A stretch of DNA of 64,000 nt from Lonepinella sp042485795 (GTDB lineage: Bacteria > Pseudomonadota > Gammaproteobacteria > Enterobacterales > Pasteurellaceae): contig NZ_CP169368.1 of NCBI RefSeq assembly GCF_042485795.1, positions 1,488,001 through 1,552,000 of the forward strand, read 5' to 3'. Of this stretch, positions 9,226 to 17,016 are shown piece by piece. Made by a program: the position numbers and the translations under genes. Below the pieces are notes generated by a model. That model saw only the letters and a list, made by a program, of their open reading frames with translations, had not been told where the DNA came from and did no database searches. Each line of letters begins with the position of its first letter. The stretch's first letter is position 1.

Positions 9226-10182
9226 TTAAAATTTTTGATGAATTTTTGCTAATAAACGTACGGCTAAAAAGGCTAAATTAAAACGTTGTTCATCAGCAAC
9301 CGTCCAAAATTCTACGCCATTTTCCACCGCAGTTAAACTGTTAATATGTAATTTTACCGCTTCTTCTGTACTTTCTTTTTCACCATTTAAGACGGGAGTC
9401 ATCAAATTTCCTTCAAATTGAATAAAATCATTCTGTTGCCATTGTTGTTCTAATCGCTCCGTATCAATCTCATAATCAGAAAGTGCGGTGATTTTTTGAG
9501 CCATTCCGTAAAAAACGGGGACTTGAATAGCATGAAATATCGTATTTAACCCTGGGAAAATCTTAGCTAATTGATTAGAAAAATGGCTAGTTTGCGGGAA
9601 TACATCAAAAGCTAGACGTTGCTCATTGTCATCTAAGGGAATTCCGTTTAATAATCTCGCGGTCTGTCCTGCCAACTTACCGACCGTTTCTGCATTTTGA
9701 TAAGAGGCTGGTAACAACGAAGTGATCATCACTTGATTGAGAGGAATTTGTTGAACTAATGTTGCCAATGCCAATGCTGTTTGAGTAACTTGTGGATTAG
9801 GTAAAGCAATAATATTATGCGGTAAAATTTCGTTAATTTGCTCATCGTTAACACTTGGAACTATCACTGGCACACCTGAAATTTCTGCACAAACCCCTAA
9901 TACATCAATCACTTTACAACCAACCTCTACCGCATTGGCAATATGTGGAGCAAGAGTAGGTTCACCAGCAAATAATACATAATCAAAATCAGCCCAATTT
10001 ACACTATCCATTGCAACTTGAGGCACTGTTTTATTATTAAAACGTACCCCTTGTTCTTCGTTGAAAGGATAAATTTCCACAATAGATAATTGGTTAATTT
10101 CTAATCCACTATTTTGCAAAAAATCAGCTATTTTTTCACACAGCTCAAATTCTGCTGCAATAGCGATATTTAATTTATTCAT
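9226..10182 (-). CDS. usg: Usg-1 protein, non-catalytic aspartate-semialdehyde dehydrogenase paralogue
   Basis: A 318-residue protein with the fold of aspartate-semialdehyde dehydrogenase. The N-terminal nucleotide-binding strand and the dimerisation domain are recognisable, but the catalytic cysteine motif (GNCTV-like in Asd) is replaced by PNPQV, so the protein should not perform the dehydrogenase reaction. This matches Usg of E. coli, whose role is unknown. It ends 36 bp before the purine permease on the same strand. The permease could be read from its promoter. Confidence 0.8.
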   Translation of the reverse strand: MNKLNIAIAAEFELCEKIADFLQNSGLEINQLSIVEIYPFNEEQGVRFNNKTVPQVAMDSVNWADFDYVLFAGEPTLAPHIANAVEVGCKVIDVLGVCAEISGVPVIVPSVNDEQINEILPHNIIALPNPQVTQTALALATLVQQIPLNQVMITSLLPASYQNAETVGKLAGQTARLLNGIPLDDNEQRLAFDVFPQTSHFSNQLAKIFPGLNTIFHAIQVPVFYGMAQKITALSDYEIDTERLEQQWQQNDFIQFEGNLMTPVLNGEKESTEEAVKLHINSLTAVENGVEFWTVADEQRFNLAFLAVRLLAKIHQKF

Positions 10183-10243
10183 TTTTGGTTCTCATCGTAA
10201 TAAAATAACGGCATATTTTAACTTGTTTCATGAAGAAAAGAAA

Positions 10244-10729
10244 ATGACACCCGCCATAGATTTACTAAAAAAACAAAAAATTGCTTTTACTTTACACACC
10301 TACGATCACGATCCGCATAATACCCACTTTGGTGATGAAGCAGCGGAAAAACTCGGCATCGATCCAAATCAATCCTTTAAAACCTTATTAGTGGCAGAAA
10401 ATGGCGATCAAAAGAAACTCGCTTGTTTTGTATTGCCAACAGCCAATATGCTTAACCTGAAAAAAGCAGCGAAAGCTATTGGCATAAAAAAAGTAGATAT
10501 GGCAGATAAAGAATTTGCTCAAAAAAGCAGTGGCTATTTAGTGGGTGGAATCAGCCCTTTAGGACAAAAGAAACGGCTAAAAACCGTTATTGAACAAAGT
10601 GCGGTGAATTTTGAAAAAATTTTTGTTTCGGGCGGAAAACGGGGGTTAAGCGTAGAACTTGCCCCACAAGATTTAGCCAAGGTGCTGGGGGCGGAATTTT
10701 GGGATATAGTGGATGAAAATCACCCTTAA
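10244..10729 (+). CDS. ybaK: Cys-tRNA(Pro)/Cys-tRNA(Cys) deacylase
   Basis: A 161-residue single-domain editing enzyme that hydrolyses cysteine wrongly attached to tRNA(Pro). The sequence is that of the well-studied Haemophilus YbaK: HTYDHDP near the N-terminus, the catalytic-pocket lysine in DPNQSFKTL, GYLVGGISPLGQKK and the glycine-rich SGGKRGLSVELAP. The ATG at 10244 gives the standard MTPAIDLL start and has AAGAAAAG upstream; a TTG seven codons earlier is less likely. Its stop codon overlaps the stop of the small convergent gene broken by the insertion sequence. Confidence 0.95.
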   Translation: MTPAIDLLKKQKIAFTLHTYDHDPHNTHFGDEAAEKLGIDPNQSFKTLLVAENGDQKKLACFVLPTANMLNLKKAAKAIGIKKVDMADKEFAQKSSGYLVGGISPLGQKKRLKTVIEQSAVNFEKIFVSGGKRGLSVELAPQDLAKVLGAEFWDIVDENHP

Positions 10730-10782
10730 CGAGGTGAATTTTTGGGGTCTGTTTTATGTCCAAAAAGCAGATCCCAATTCGC

Positions 10783-12095
10783 GAGCCTATAACAAAATTT
10801 GTGTAAATACCTGTTTCTGAGATAATAACCAAAAACAGGTATTTTCATTATGAATGAACAACAAATTAAATTATTAGCGAATGAATTAGCTAAAAACCTC
10901 AAAACGCCAGAAGATCTCAATCAGCTTTCTCGAATGCTGAAAAAAATCACCGTGGAAACCGCTCTCAATACTGAGCTTACCGAACATCTCGGTTATAAGA
11001 AAAATCAGCCAAGAAAGGCTAAAAATAGCCGAAATGGTTATAGTCAAAAAATCTTGCTCACCGATGAGGGGGATATTGAACTCAACATTCCCCGAGATCG
11101 TGAAAGCACCTTTGAACCCCAAATTATTAAGAAAAATCAAACTCGCATCACGGGTATGGATGAGCAAATCATTGCCTTATATGCCAAAGGGTTAAGTAAT
11201 CAAGAGATTGTTGATTCGTTTAAGGAATTTTATGATGCCGATGTTTCACCTAGCCTAATTTCTCGGGTGACTGATTCAGTCAAAGAACGCATTATTGAGT
11301 GGCAAAATGAACCCCTTAATGCGGTGTATGCCATTGTTTATTTGGATTGTATCGTGGTGAAAGTTCGCCAAGACGGACGCATTATCAATAAAGCCGTGTT
11401 TGTCGCTTTGGGCGTGAATCTGGAGGGACGCAAAGAGCTGTTAGGGCTGTGGATCGCCGAAAATGAAGGGGCAAAATTTTGGTTAAACGTACTAACCGAG
11501 CTTAAAAATCGTGGCGTACAGGATATTCTGATTGCTTGCATTGATGGTTTAAAAGGCTTTCCTGATGCGATTAATACGGTCTTTCCTGAAACGAAAATTC
11601 AGCTTTGTATCGTGCATATGGTTCGTAATAGTTTGAAATATGTCACTTGGAAAGATTACAAAGCCGTGACAAGGGATTTAAAGCTGATTTATCAAGCATC
11701 TACGGAACAGGTAGCCCTACAGGCACTGGCTAATTTTGAGCAAAAATGGCAAGCAAAATACCCCTTAATCGCCAAAAGCTGGCAGACTCATTGGGCAAAT
11801 TTAGCCACGATTTTCAGCTATCCTGACGATATTCGCAAGGCAATTTACACGACAAATGCGATTGAATCGTTGAACAGTGTGATTCGGCGAGTGATTAAAA
11901 AACGAAATGTCTTCCCGACAGACGAATCTGTGATTAAAATAGTGTGGCTTGCGATTAAAAATGCGTCTAAAAAATGGTCAATGCCAATCCGAAATTGGCG
12001 AGCAGCATTGAACCATTTTGTGCTAGAATTTGGTGATCGCTTAAATGATCACCTTTAAGTGAAATTGGTGTTTACACAAAATGTGGGATAGGCTC
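10783..12095 (+). mobile_element. Complete IS256-family insertion sequence
   Basis: A 1313-bp element. Both ends start GAGCCTAT, and the imperfect terminal inverted repeats run for about 29 bp (10783-10811 and 12067-12095) sharing TTGTGTAAA internally. The flanks are identical 8-bp direct repeats, CAATTCGC, at 10775-10782 and 12096-12103, the duplication size expected for this family. One transposase gene fills the element. Intact duplications and an intact transposase suggest a recent insertion. Confidence 0.93.
10850..12058 (+). CDS. IS256-family (mutator-type) transposase
   Basis: A 402-residue DDE transposase. Family features are plain: an N-terminal helical region, HLGYKK, NSRNGYSQK, the IPRDRESTFEP segment, the first catalytic aspartate in VYLDCIVVKV, the second in IACIDGLKGFPDAI, the CIVHMVRNSLKYV motif, and the C-terminal helix with TTNAIESLNSVIRR and the glutamate. 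No frameshift or stop interrupts it, so the element could be active. It starts 67 bp inside the left end. Confidence 0.95.
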   Translation: MNEQQIKLLANELAKNLKTPEDLNQLSRMLKKITVETALNTELTEHLGYKKNQPRKAKNSRNGYSQKILLTDEGDIELNIPRDRESTFEPQIIKKNQTRITGMDEQIIALYAKGLSNQEIVDSFKEFYDADVSPSLISRVTDSVKERIIEWQNEPLNAVYAIVYLDCIVVKVRQDGRIINKAVFVALGVNLEGRKELLGLWIAENEGAKFWLNVLTELKNRGVQDILIACIDGLKGFPDAINTVFPETKIQLCIVHMVRNSLKYVTWKDYKAVTRDLKLIYQASTEQVALQALANFEQKWQAKYPLIAKSWQTHWANLATIFSYPDDIRKAIYTTNAIESLNSVIRRVIKKRNVFPTDESVIKIVWLAIKNASKKWSMPIRNWRAALNHFVLEFGDRLNDHL

Positions 12096-12174
12096 CAATT
12101 CGCCCAAATCACTAATCCCGTAAAAATACAACTCATTAATGCCAATGTACCACCAACACCAATTAACCACCAAT

Positions 12175-12423
12175 TCATAAACTTTCCCCTTTATTTAATA
12201 ATTCCATTCTATCCCCTAGATAGGCATTAATCAAGCCCGTTGTCCAAAAAGTCAGACCAATGACTATAAGAAATACAGCTTCTTGTAAATCAATATTATC
12301 ATGAGCCAATACAAAACCAATCAATCCTACACCAGCTATTGCCCCAGCCTTACGCAAATCATCCGCTATTCGTTTTAATGTTTCTGTATGAATTTTATAA
12401 AAACAAGACCTTACCCGTATCAT
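12175..12423 (-). CDS. Small membrane protein of unknown function
   Basis: An 82-residue protein. A basic N-terminal third (IRVRSCFYKIHTETLKRIADDLRKAG) precedes two hydrophobic segments, at about residues 29-43 and 50-68, joined by a short acidic turn. It is the first gene of a two-gene unit whose second gene is broken by the insertion sequence. The ATG start is followed closely downstream by the coupled ATGA junction. I do not recognise the family; the amphipathic basic region suggests that it may lie on the inner face of the membrane. Confidence 0.6.
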   Translation of the reverse strand: MIRVRSCFYKIHTETLKRIADDLRKAGAIAGVGLIGFVLAHDNIDLQEAVFLIVIGLTFWTTGLINAYLGDRMELLNKGESL

Positions 12424-12528
12424 TTTGGCTTCCTATAAAGTTTAATAGATTTTGGGCATTCTATTTTATTCAAGGTTTTTAGCCAAAATTTTATTTATCA
12501 TTTTGGAATAGCGATCACAAATAATACT

Positions 12529-13656
12529 CTAACTATGCTGCCGACTATCATTTGCCTGTTGTAATAGCTGGCGGCTTTCTTTCATAAATAGATCGGAATA
12601 TTCACCAAACCACTGACTTACCTTATTAAAGGTATCAATAAAACCCTGTTTATCGCCTGTTTCAAAGAATTTTAGACTCTCTACATAACTTTCTTTTAGG
12701 CTTTCAATCACGGCTAAATTTTCTGGTTTATCCATAATAATATCCGCATATAATCCGCCATCTTGGGCAAATAAACGCCCGATCATGGCTAATTCTAAGC
12801 GATAAATGGGTGAAGACAAGGCTAATAAATTGGCTAATTTTACAGGTTGCTTGGATAAATGTAAGCCGTTAGCAAAGGTCGAAAAATGGCGTAAGGCTTG
12901 AATATAGGTCATACTATGATCGTGTTCCGCAGCATCTACCTGATAAATTTTCGCTCCCCATATTGCAATTTGATCTAACAGCCATTGATAACGTTCAGGA
13001 TAACGCCCATCACAACGCACCACCACCTGTTTCGCCATACTGGCGATATCAGGACCAAACATCGGGTGTAATCCCACTACTGCCCCATGATGAACTTCCA
13101 ACATTTTGTGTAGTGGCTGACGTTTAACCGATGTTAAATCCGTTAATAGCATATTTTCGGTTAAATAAGGTTGTAGGCGTTCAATTGTTTCTAAGGTGTT
13201 AGCAATCGGCACACAGACAATAACGACATCAGAATTTGCCAAAATTTGATCCGCACTTTGCCAATCTTGACGACCTAATATATCAACTGCATAACCTGAT
13301 AAACGTAAGAAACGAACAAATAATCCACCGAGTTTACCATTTCCCCCTACCACTACGATTTTTTTGATTTCAGGGTTGACGGTTTTAAAACCAAAATCAT
13401 TTTCACTGGTATAGGATTCACGCATCACTCGGCGTAAGACATCTTCAATCAAATCTGCTGGCACCCCGATTTTTTCTGCTTCTTGACGGCGAGCTGCTAA
13501 CATATCTGCCTCACGTTCAGGTACATAAATTGGCAAACCGTGTTGGTGTTTCACTTCACCGACTTTTTTTACCAACGCAAGGCGTTTAGCAAACAGCTCA
13601 ATTAATTCGCTGTCTAGGGTATCAATTTCATTTCTTATTTCTTTTAATACGTCCAT
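12529..13656 (-). CDS. tyrA: Bifunctional chorismate mutase / prephenate dehydrogenase
   Basis: A 375-residue enzyme of tyrosine synthesis: chorismate to prephenate to 4-hydroxyphenylpyruvate. Residues 1-90 form the AroQ-type mutase domain (RNEIDTLDSELIELFAKRLALV, then PEREADMLAARR). The dehydrogenase begins with the NAD loop VVGGNGKLGG at about 102, followed by DLTSVK, GLHPMFGPD and HSMTYIQALRHF, which carry the catalytic and substrate residues. It is 29 bp downstream of the DAHP synthase gene, the same order as the E. coli aroF-tyrA operon, and would share the TyrR-controlled promoter. Confidence 0.96.
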   Translation of the reverse strand: MDVLKEIRNEIDTLDSELIELFAKRLALVKKVGEVKHQHGLPIYVPEREADMLAARRQEAEKIGVPADLIEDVLRRVMRESYTSENDFGFKTVNPEIKKIVVVGGNGKLGGLFVRFLRLSGYAVDILGRQDWQSADQILANSDVVIVCVPIANTLETIERLQPYLTENMLLTDLTSVKRQPLHKMLEVHHGAVVGLHPMFGPDIASMAKQVVVRCDGRYPERYQWLLDQIAIWGAKIYQVDAAEHDHSMTYIQALRHFSTFANGLHLSKQPVKLANLLALSSPIYRLELAMIGRLFAQDGGLYADIIMDKPENLAVIESLKESYVESLKFFETGDKQGFIDTFNKVSQWFGEYSDLFMKESRQLLQQANDSRQHS

Positions 13657-13685
13657 TTTATCTTCCGTCAGAACTCAAGTGCGGT

Positions 13686-14744
13686 CTATTTTACTCGATT
13701 TTTTAAATCGTCTGCAATTTTACGTAACAGGCTATCGGTAGTGTCCCAATCAATACAGGCATCAGTAATCGACACACCATATTGCATCTCACTAACAGGC
13801 TGTTCCGCACTTTGATTACCTGCATTAATATTACTTTCCAACATTAACCCAATAATTGAACGATTTCCATTCATAATTTGTTGTAAGCTATCTTCTGCGA
13901 CTGCGGGTTGTAGGCGGTAATCTTTATTAGAATTGGCATGACTACAGTCAATCATAATCGCCGTTTCTAACCCTGCTTTTTCTAACGCCTGTTCACATTG
14001 TTGGACAAATTCCGCTTGATAATTAGGCACTTTACCACCACGTAAAATAACATGACCGTCTGGATTGCCTTCGGTGTGTAATAAATTCACCTGTCCTTTT
14101 TGATTAATCCCAATAAAACTATGTTGCATTGAAGCGGCTTTCATGGCATTAATGGCGGTCGCTAAACTACCGTCTGTGCCATTTTTAAAGCCAACTGCCA
14201 TAGATAAACCTGAAGCTAATTCTCGATGAGTTTGTGATTCCGTAGTTCTTGCTCCAATCGCTGACCAACTGAATAAATCCGCTAAATATTGTGGGGTAAT
14301 CGGATCTAGTGCTTCGGTAGCCAATGGTAAACCCATTTCGGCTAATTCGAGTAATAATTGACGAGCAATATGCAAACCATGTTCTACATCAAACGTACCA
14401 TCAACTTTCGGATCATTAATTAACCCTTTCCAGCCTACGGTAGTGCGAGGTTTTTCAAAGTAAACACGCATCACAATATAAAGCTGATCTTGTAGTACAT
14501 CAGCAAGCGCTTTTAAACGTTTGGCATAATCTAACGCTGCCATAGGATCATGAATAGAACAAGGTCCAATCACCACCAATAAACGAGGATCTTGTTTGTG
14601 AATAATATTTGAAATATCTTGGCGATGTTGTTCAATCCGTTGACGTAAATGTTGCGGTAGGGGTAATTTTTGTTTTAATTCGGCTGGGGTAATTAAGACT
14701 TTTTCATCTACAATATGGACGTTATGGATACTGTCTTTGTTCAT
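13686..14744 (-). CDS. aroF: 3-deoxy-7-phosphoheptulonate (DAHP) synthase
   Basis: A 352-residue class I enzyme joining phosphoenolpyruvate and erythrose 4-phosphate, the entry to the shikimate pathway. Motifs: VVIGPCSIHDP, MRVYFEKPRTTVGWKGLINDP, WSAIGARTTESQTHRELASG, and the metal residues in IDCSHANSNK. The start at 14744 has AAGGAA nine bases upstream; an in-frame ATG 45 bases earlier would remove the leader. The operon partner is tyrA and two TyrR boxes lie upstream, which argues for the tyrosine-regulated AroF role rather than AroG or AroH. The isozyme name is inferred from context. Confidence 0.9.
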   Translation of the reverse strand: MNKDSIHNVHIVDEKVLITPAELKQKLPLPQHLRQRIEQHRQDISNIIHKQDPRLLVVIGPCSIHDPMAALDYAKRLKALADVLQDQLYIVMRVYFEKPRTTVGWKGLINDPKVDGTFDVEHGLHIARQLLLELAEMGLPLATEALDPITPQYLADLFSWSAIGARTTESQTHRELASGLSMAVGFKNGTDGSLATAINAMKAASMQHSFIGINQKGQVNLLHTEGNPDGHVILRGGKVPNYQAEFVQQCEQALEKAGLETAIMIDCSHANSNKDYRLQPAVAEDSLQQIMNGNRSIIGLMLESNINAGNQSAEQPVSEMQYGVSITDACIDWDTTDSLLRKIADDLKNRVK

Positions 14745-14757
14745 TTTGGATTCCTTG

Positions 14758-14798
14758 TGTAAAAAATTAATTACATACAATGTAAACAATAAAATACA
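14758..14798 (-). promoter_or_regulatory. Two tandem TyrR boxes upstream of aroF-tyrA
   Basis: Against the consensus TGTAAA-N6-TTTACA, the minus strand has TGTAAT-N6-TTTACA at 14758-14775 and TGTATT-N6-TTTACA at 14781-14798. Their starts are 23 bp apart, so they lie on similar faces of the helix, as in TyrR-repressed promoters. They lie immediately upstream of the ribosome site of the DAHP synthase gene. The pair fits tyrosine-dependent repression of the operon. Confidence 0.75.
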
Positions 14799-14882
14799 TT
14801 ATAATAAAATAAATAGCAATCTTTTTCCTTGCACTAACGTACAAGGTTATGAATATAACGATGCTCCGCATCTTTTCCAGAT

Positions 14883-14902
14883 AAAAAAAGCCACAGCGTG
14901 GC
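14883..14902 (-). terminator. Rho-independent terminator of the quinone reductase-like gene
   Basis: On the minus strand, GCCAC and GTGGC close a small hairpin followed directly by seven T residues. It lies about 90 bp past the stop of the 14995-15588 gene, beyond a block of tandem repeats. Confidence 0.75.
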
Positions 14903-14915
14903 GTTATATAAATAA

Positions 14916-14981
14916 CCCCGTACGTCAGTACGGGGCTATCAGTACAGGGCTATCAGTACAGGGCTATCAGTACAGGGCTAT
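14916..14981. repeat. Four 14-bp tandem repeats joined to a GC-rich hairpin
   Basis: The unit CAGTACRGGGCTAT occurs four times head to tail at 14926-14981; units 2-4 are identical and unit 1 has one base different. Unit 1 doubles as the right arm of a perfect 8-bp hairpin, CCCCGTAC with GTACGGGG, at 14916-14935. The block lies in the 3' untranslated part of the gene to its right. Confidence 0.85.
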
Positions 14982-14994
14982 CGGTGCAGATTGA

Positions 14995-15588
14995 TCAAAC
15001 TGCGGTCAAATTTTTCAAGGTTTTTTCAGCCACTTCTGTCAACATAGCTTTACGTTCTTGATCGCTAATAATATGTAAATCCCCAAATAAACGATGTTCA
15101 ATATCGGTAATACCACAATAATTAAACAAACCATTGACCAAACATACATCTAGTGCTTGTGCAAAACCTTTGGCTTGATAAACCTCTACATTATTACCAA
15201 TATTAATAAAGTGTTGCATTTTCTTGCCTTGTAATAATCCTACTGAACCATTTTCTCCAGTTTGATAAGCAAAACCATGAGTAAAAACTCGGTCTAAATA
15301 ACCTTTGAGAATAGCAGGAAATCCCATCCACCATACGGGATAAATCATGGTAATCAAATCTGCTTGTTGAATAAGTTTTTGTTCATAACTCACTTCTTCA
15401 GGAATAATCCCTTGCCAGACACCTTGCATTTCCTCATAAGACAATACGGGATCAAAATTTAATGCGTAAAGATTTCTTACCACCGTATTTGCCCCAAACT
15501 GCTGGCTAACTTCCATGACGGTGTCTGCCATTGCTTTAGTAAAACTATTGCTATTAGGGTGAGCAAAGATAATTAAATGCAGTTTCAT
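14995..15588 (-). CDS. NAD(P)H dehydrogenase (quinone)-like flavoprotein
   Basis: A 197-residue protein with the flavodoxin-2 fold shared by MdaB, KefF and the mammalian NQO enzymes. The FMN/FAD phosphate loop is AHPNSNSFTKA near the N-terminus, and MIYPVWWMGFPAILKGYLDRVF is the flavin-ring segment typical of this group. Members reduce quinones by two electrons. No Kef potassium channel gene is adjacent, so a KefF role is not supported. Its start codon touches the stop of the NfeD gene (shared base at 15588), so the three genes down from the SPFH gene form one operon. Confidence 0.8.
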   Translation of the reverse strand: MKLHLIIFAHPNSNSFTKAMADTVMEVSQQFGANTVVRNLYALNFDPVLSYEEMQGVWQGIIPEEVSYEQKLIQQADLITMIYPVWWMGFPAILKGYLDRVFTHGFAYQTGENGSVGLLQGKKMQHFINIGNNVEVYQAKGFAQALDVCLVNGLFNYCGITDIEHRLFGDLHIISDQERKAMLTEVAEKTLKNLTAV

Positions 15589-16046
15589 TAATTCACCTTT
15601 TGAACTATTAATGTAATGCCTTGTACGGTAAGCACTTTAATCCTATCTCCGACTTGTAACATTTCATTATGTGCCTGTTGGATTCGCCAAGTTGTATCAC
15701 CGAAATGCCCTCGACCGATACCATTATCATTGATTTCCCGAACAATACCGACTGTGCCAAGCATGGCATGATCTCGTTGATTTAAGTGAGAATGTTTTTC
15801 ATCAACAAGATCTTTTTTATGCTGATATTTCCACCAAAGTACGCTTAATATTGTCGCTAAAATAGCATAAATAATACCTAGACTGGCTAAGGATAATGCG
15901 GGAAATACTTGCATAATCCCCGCCACAACAATAGCTGCCAATCCCCACCACAGTAAGAAAATACCTGGGATTGCAATTTCTGCAATTAACAACACAAAAC
16001 CTAAAATTAGCCAATGCCATACTGTCCAAGTGGCAAACCATTCCAT
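15588..16046 (-). CDS. NfeD-family membrane protein
   Basis: A 152-residue protein with three hydrophobic helices in the first 75 residues and a C-terminal OB-fold beta domain (GTVGIVREINDNGIGRGHFG, then VGDRIKVLTVQGITLIV). NfeD proteins of this short class pair with SPFH proteins and are thought to support membrane microdomain or protease functions. Here the SPFH gene is only 9 bp upstream, the classic pairing (YbbJ and QmcA in E. coli). The partner is therefore the next entry. Confidence 0.88.
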   Translation of the reverse strand: MEWFATWTVWHWLILGFVLLIAEIAIPGIFLLWWGLAAIVVAGIMQVFPALSLASLGIIYAILATILSVLWWKYQHKKDLVDEKHSHLNQRDHAMLGTVGIVREINDNGIGRGHFGDTTWRIQQAHNEMLQVGDRIKVLTVQGITLIVQKVN

Positions 16047-16055
16047 AACAGCTCC

Positions 16056-16976
16056 TTATTTTTTATCACCTTTTAATAATTCGGTAATACCTGCTATAGA
16101 CCCCATTAAATTACCTGCTTCTAAAGGCATTAATACCACTTTGCTATTATCTGATCCACCGATATGTTTTAGTGCTTCAGTGTATTTTTGAGCAATAAAA
16201 TAATTAATCGCTTTGGTATCCCCATTGGTAATCGCCTCAGATACCATTTGAGTGGCTTTGGCTTCCGCTTCAGCAGCACGTTCACGAGCCTCGGCTTGTA
16301 AAATCGCTTCTTGTTTTTCCCCTTCGGCACGCAATATTCGAGATTGTTTCTCCCCTTCTGCACGTAAAATCTGAGCTTGACGAACCCCTTCCGCTTCTAA
16401 CACTTCCGCCCGTTTATTCCGTTCTGCTTTCATTTGAGCATTCATGGCTTCACTTAATTCACGCGGAGGACGCACATCTCGAATTTCAATCCGAGTCACT
16501 TTCACGCCCCAAGGATTGGTCGCTTCATCCACAATCGCCAATAAACGTCCATTAATACTATCTCGTTGCGAAAGCATTTCATCTAATTCCATACTCCCCA
16601 ACACAGTACGAATATTGGTCATTACCAAATTGACTATCGCCTGTTCCAAGTGATTGACTTCATAAGCGGCACTACGTGCATCGATCACTTGCACAAAGCA
16701 TACCGCATCAATGGACACATTGGCATTATCTTTCGAAATCACTTCTTGTGATGGAATGTCTAACACCTGTTCCATCATATTAATTTTACGACCTACACGA
16801 TCCACAAAAGGAATCACAAAGTTCAAGCCTGGTGAAAGGGTTCTGGTATAACGACCAAAACGCTCAATGGTCCAGTGATAACCTTGTGGTACGGTTTTTA
16901 AGGTTGAATATAAAACAAACGCAACTAAAGCAATAAACACAATCGTTGCGACAGGTAAGCCATCGTAAAATTCCAT
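16056..16976 (-). CDS. qmcA: SPFH/stomatin-family membrane protein (QmcA-like)
   Basis: A 306-residue protein anchored by one N-terminal helix (about residues 8-26). The SPFH domain follows (VPQGYHWTIERFGRYTRTLSPGL, then PSQEVISKDNANVSIDAV), with a long glutamate/alanine-rich coiled coil at about 170-245 containing three near-copies of QILRAEGEKQ. The family forms large rings around FtsH-type proteases or membrane domains. In E. coli, QmcA (YbbK) pairs with YbbJ exactly as here. The coiled-coil repeat is normal for the family. An upstream AGGAG-type site precedes the ATG. Confidence 0.9.
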   Translation of the reverse strand: MEFYDGLPVATIVFIALVAFVLYSTLKTVPQGYHWTIERFGRYTRTLSPGLNFVIPFVDRVGRKINMMEQVLDIPSQEVISKDNANVSIDAVCFVQVIDARSAAYEVNHLEQAIVNLVMTNIRTVLGSMELDEMLSQRDSINGRLLAIVDEATNPWGVKVTRIEIRDVRPPRELSEAMNAQMKAERNKRAEVLEAEGVRQAQILRAEGEKQSRILRAEGEKQEAILQAEARERAAEAEAKATQMVSEAITNGDTKAINYFIAQKYTEALKHIGGSDNSKVVLMPLEAGNLMGSIAGITELLKGDKK

Positions 16977-17016
16977 AATAATCTCCTTATAAAAAATTCA
17001 GCAAAACTATAGCATT

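Larger units (their letters stand above)
10726..12178 (-). pseudogene. 43-codon membrane-protein gene split by an insertion sequence
   Basis: Removing the insertion (10783-12095) and one copy of the 8-bp duplication restores a clean minus-strand frame of 43 codons plus stop. It starts at ATG 12178, reads MNWWLIGVGGTLALMS onward, and ends HKTDPKNSPR at 10726. The product would have one hydrophobic helix and a short charged tail. The ATG overlaps the stop of the 82-residue gene upstream in an ATGA arrangement, so the pair formed a coupled small operon. The insertion cuts after about codon 27, at the end of the helix. I do not recognise a family. The reading-frame restoration is exact, so the disruption is well supported. 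Confidence 0.8.

Noticed and set aside
12066..12095. Right end of the insertion sequence as an attenuator
   Set aside because: It is explained fully as the terminal inverted repeat.
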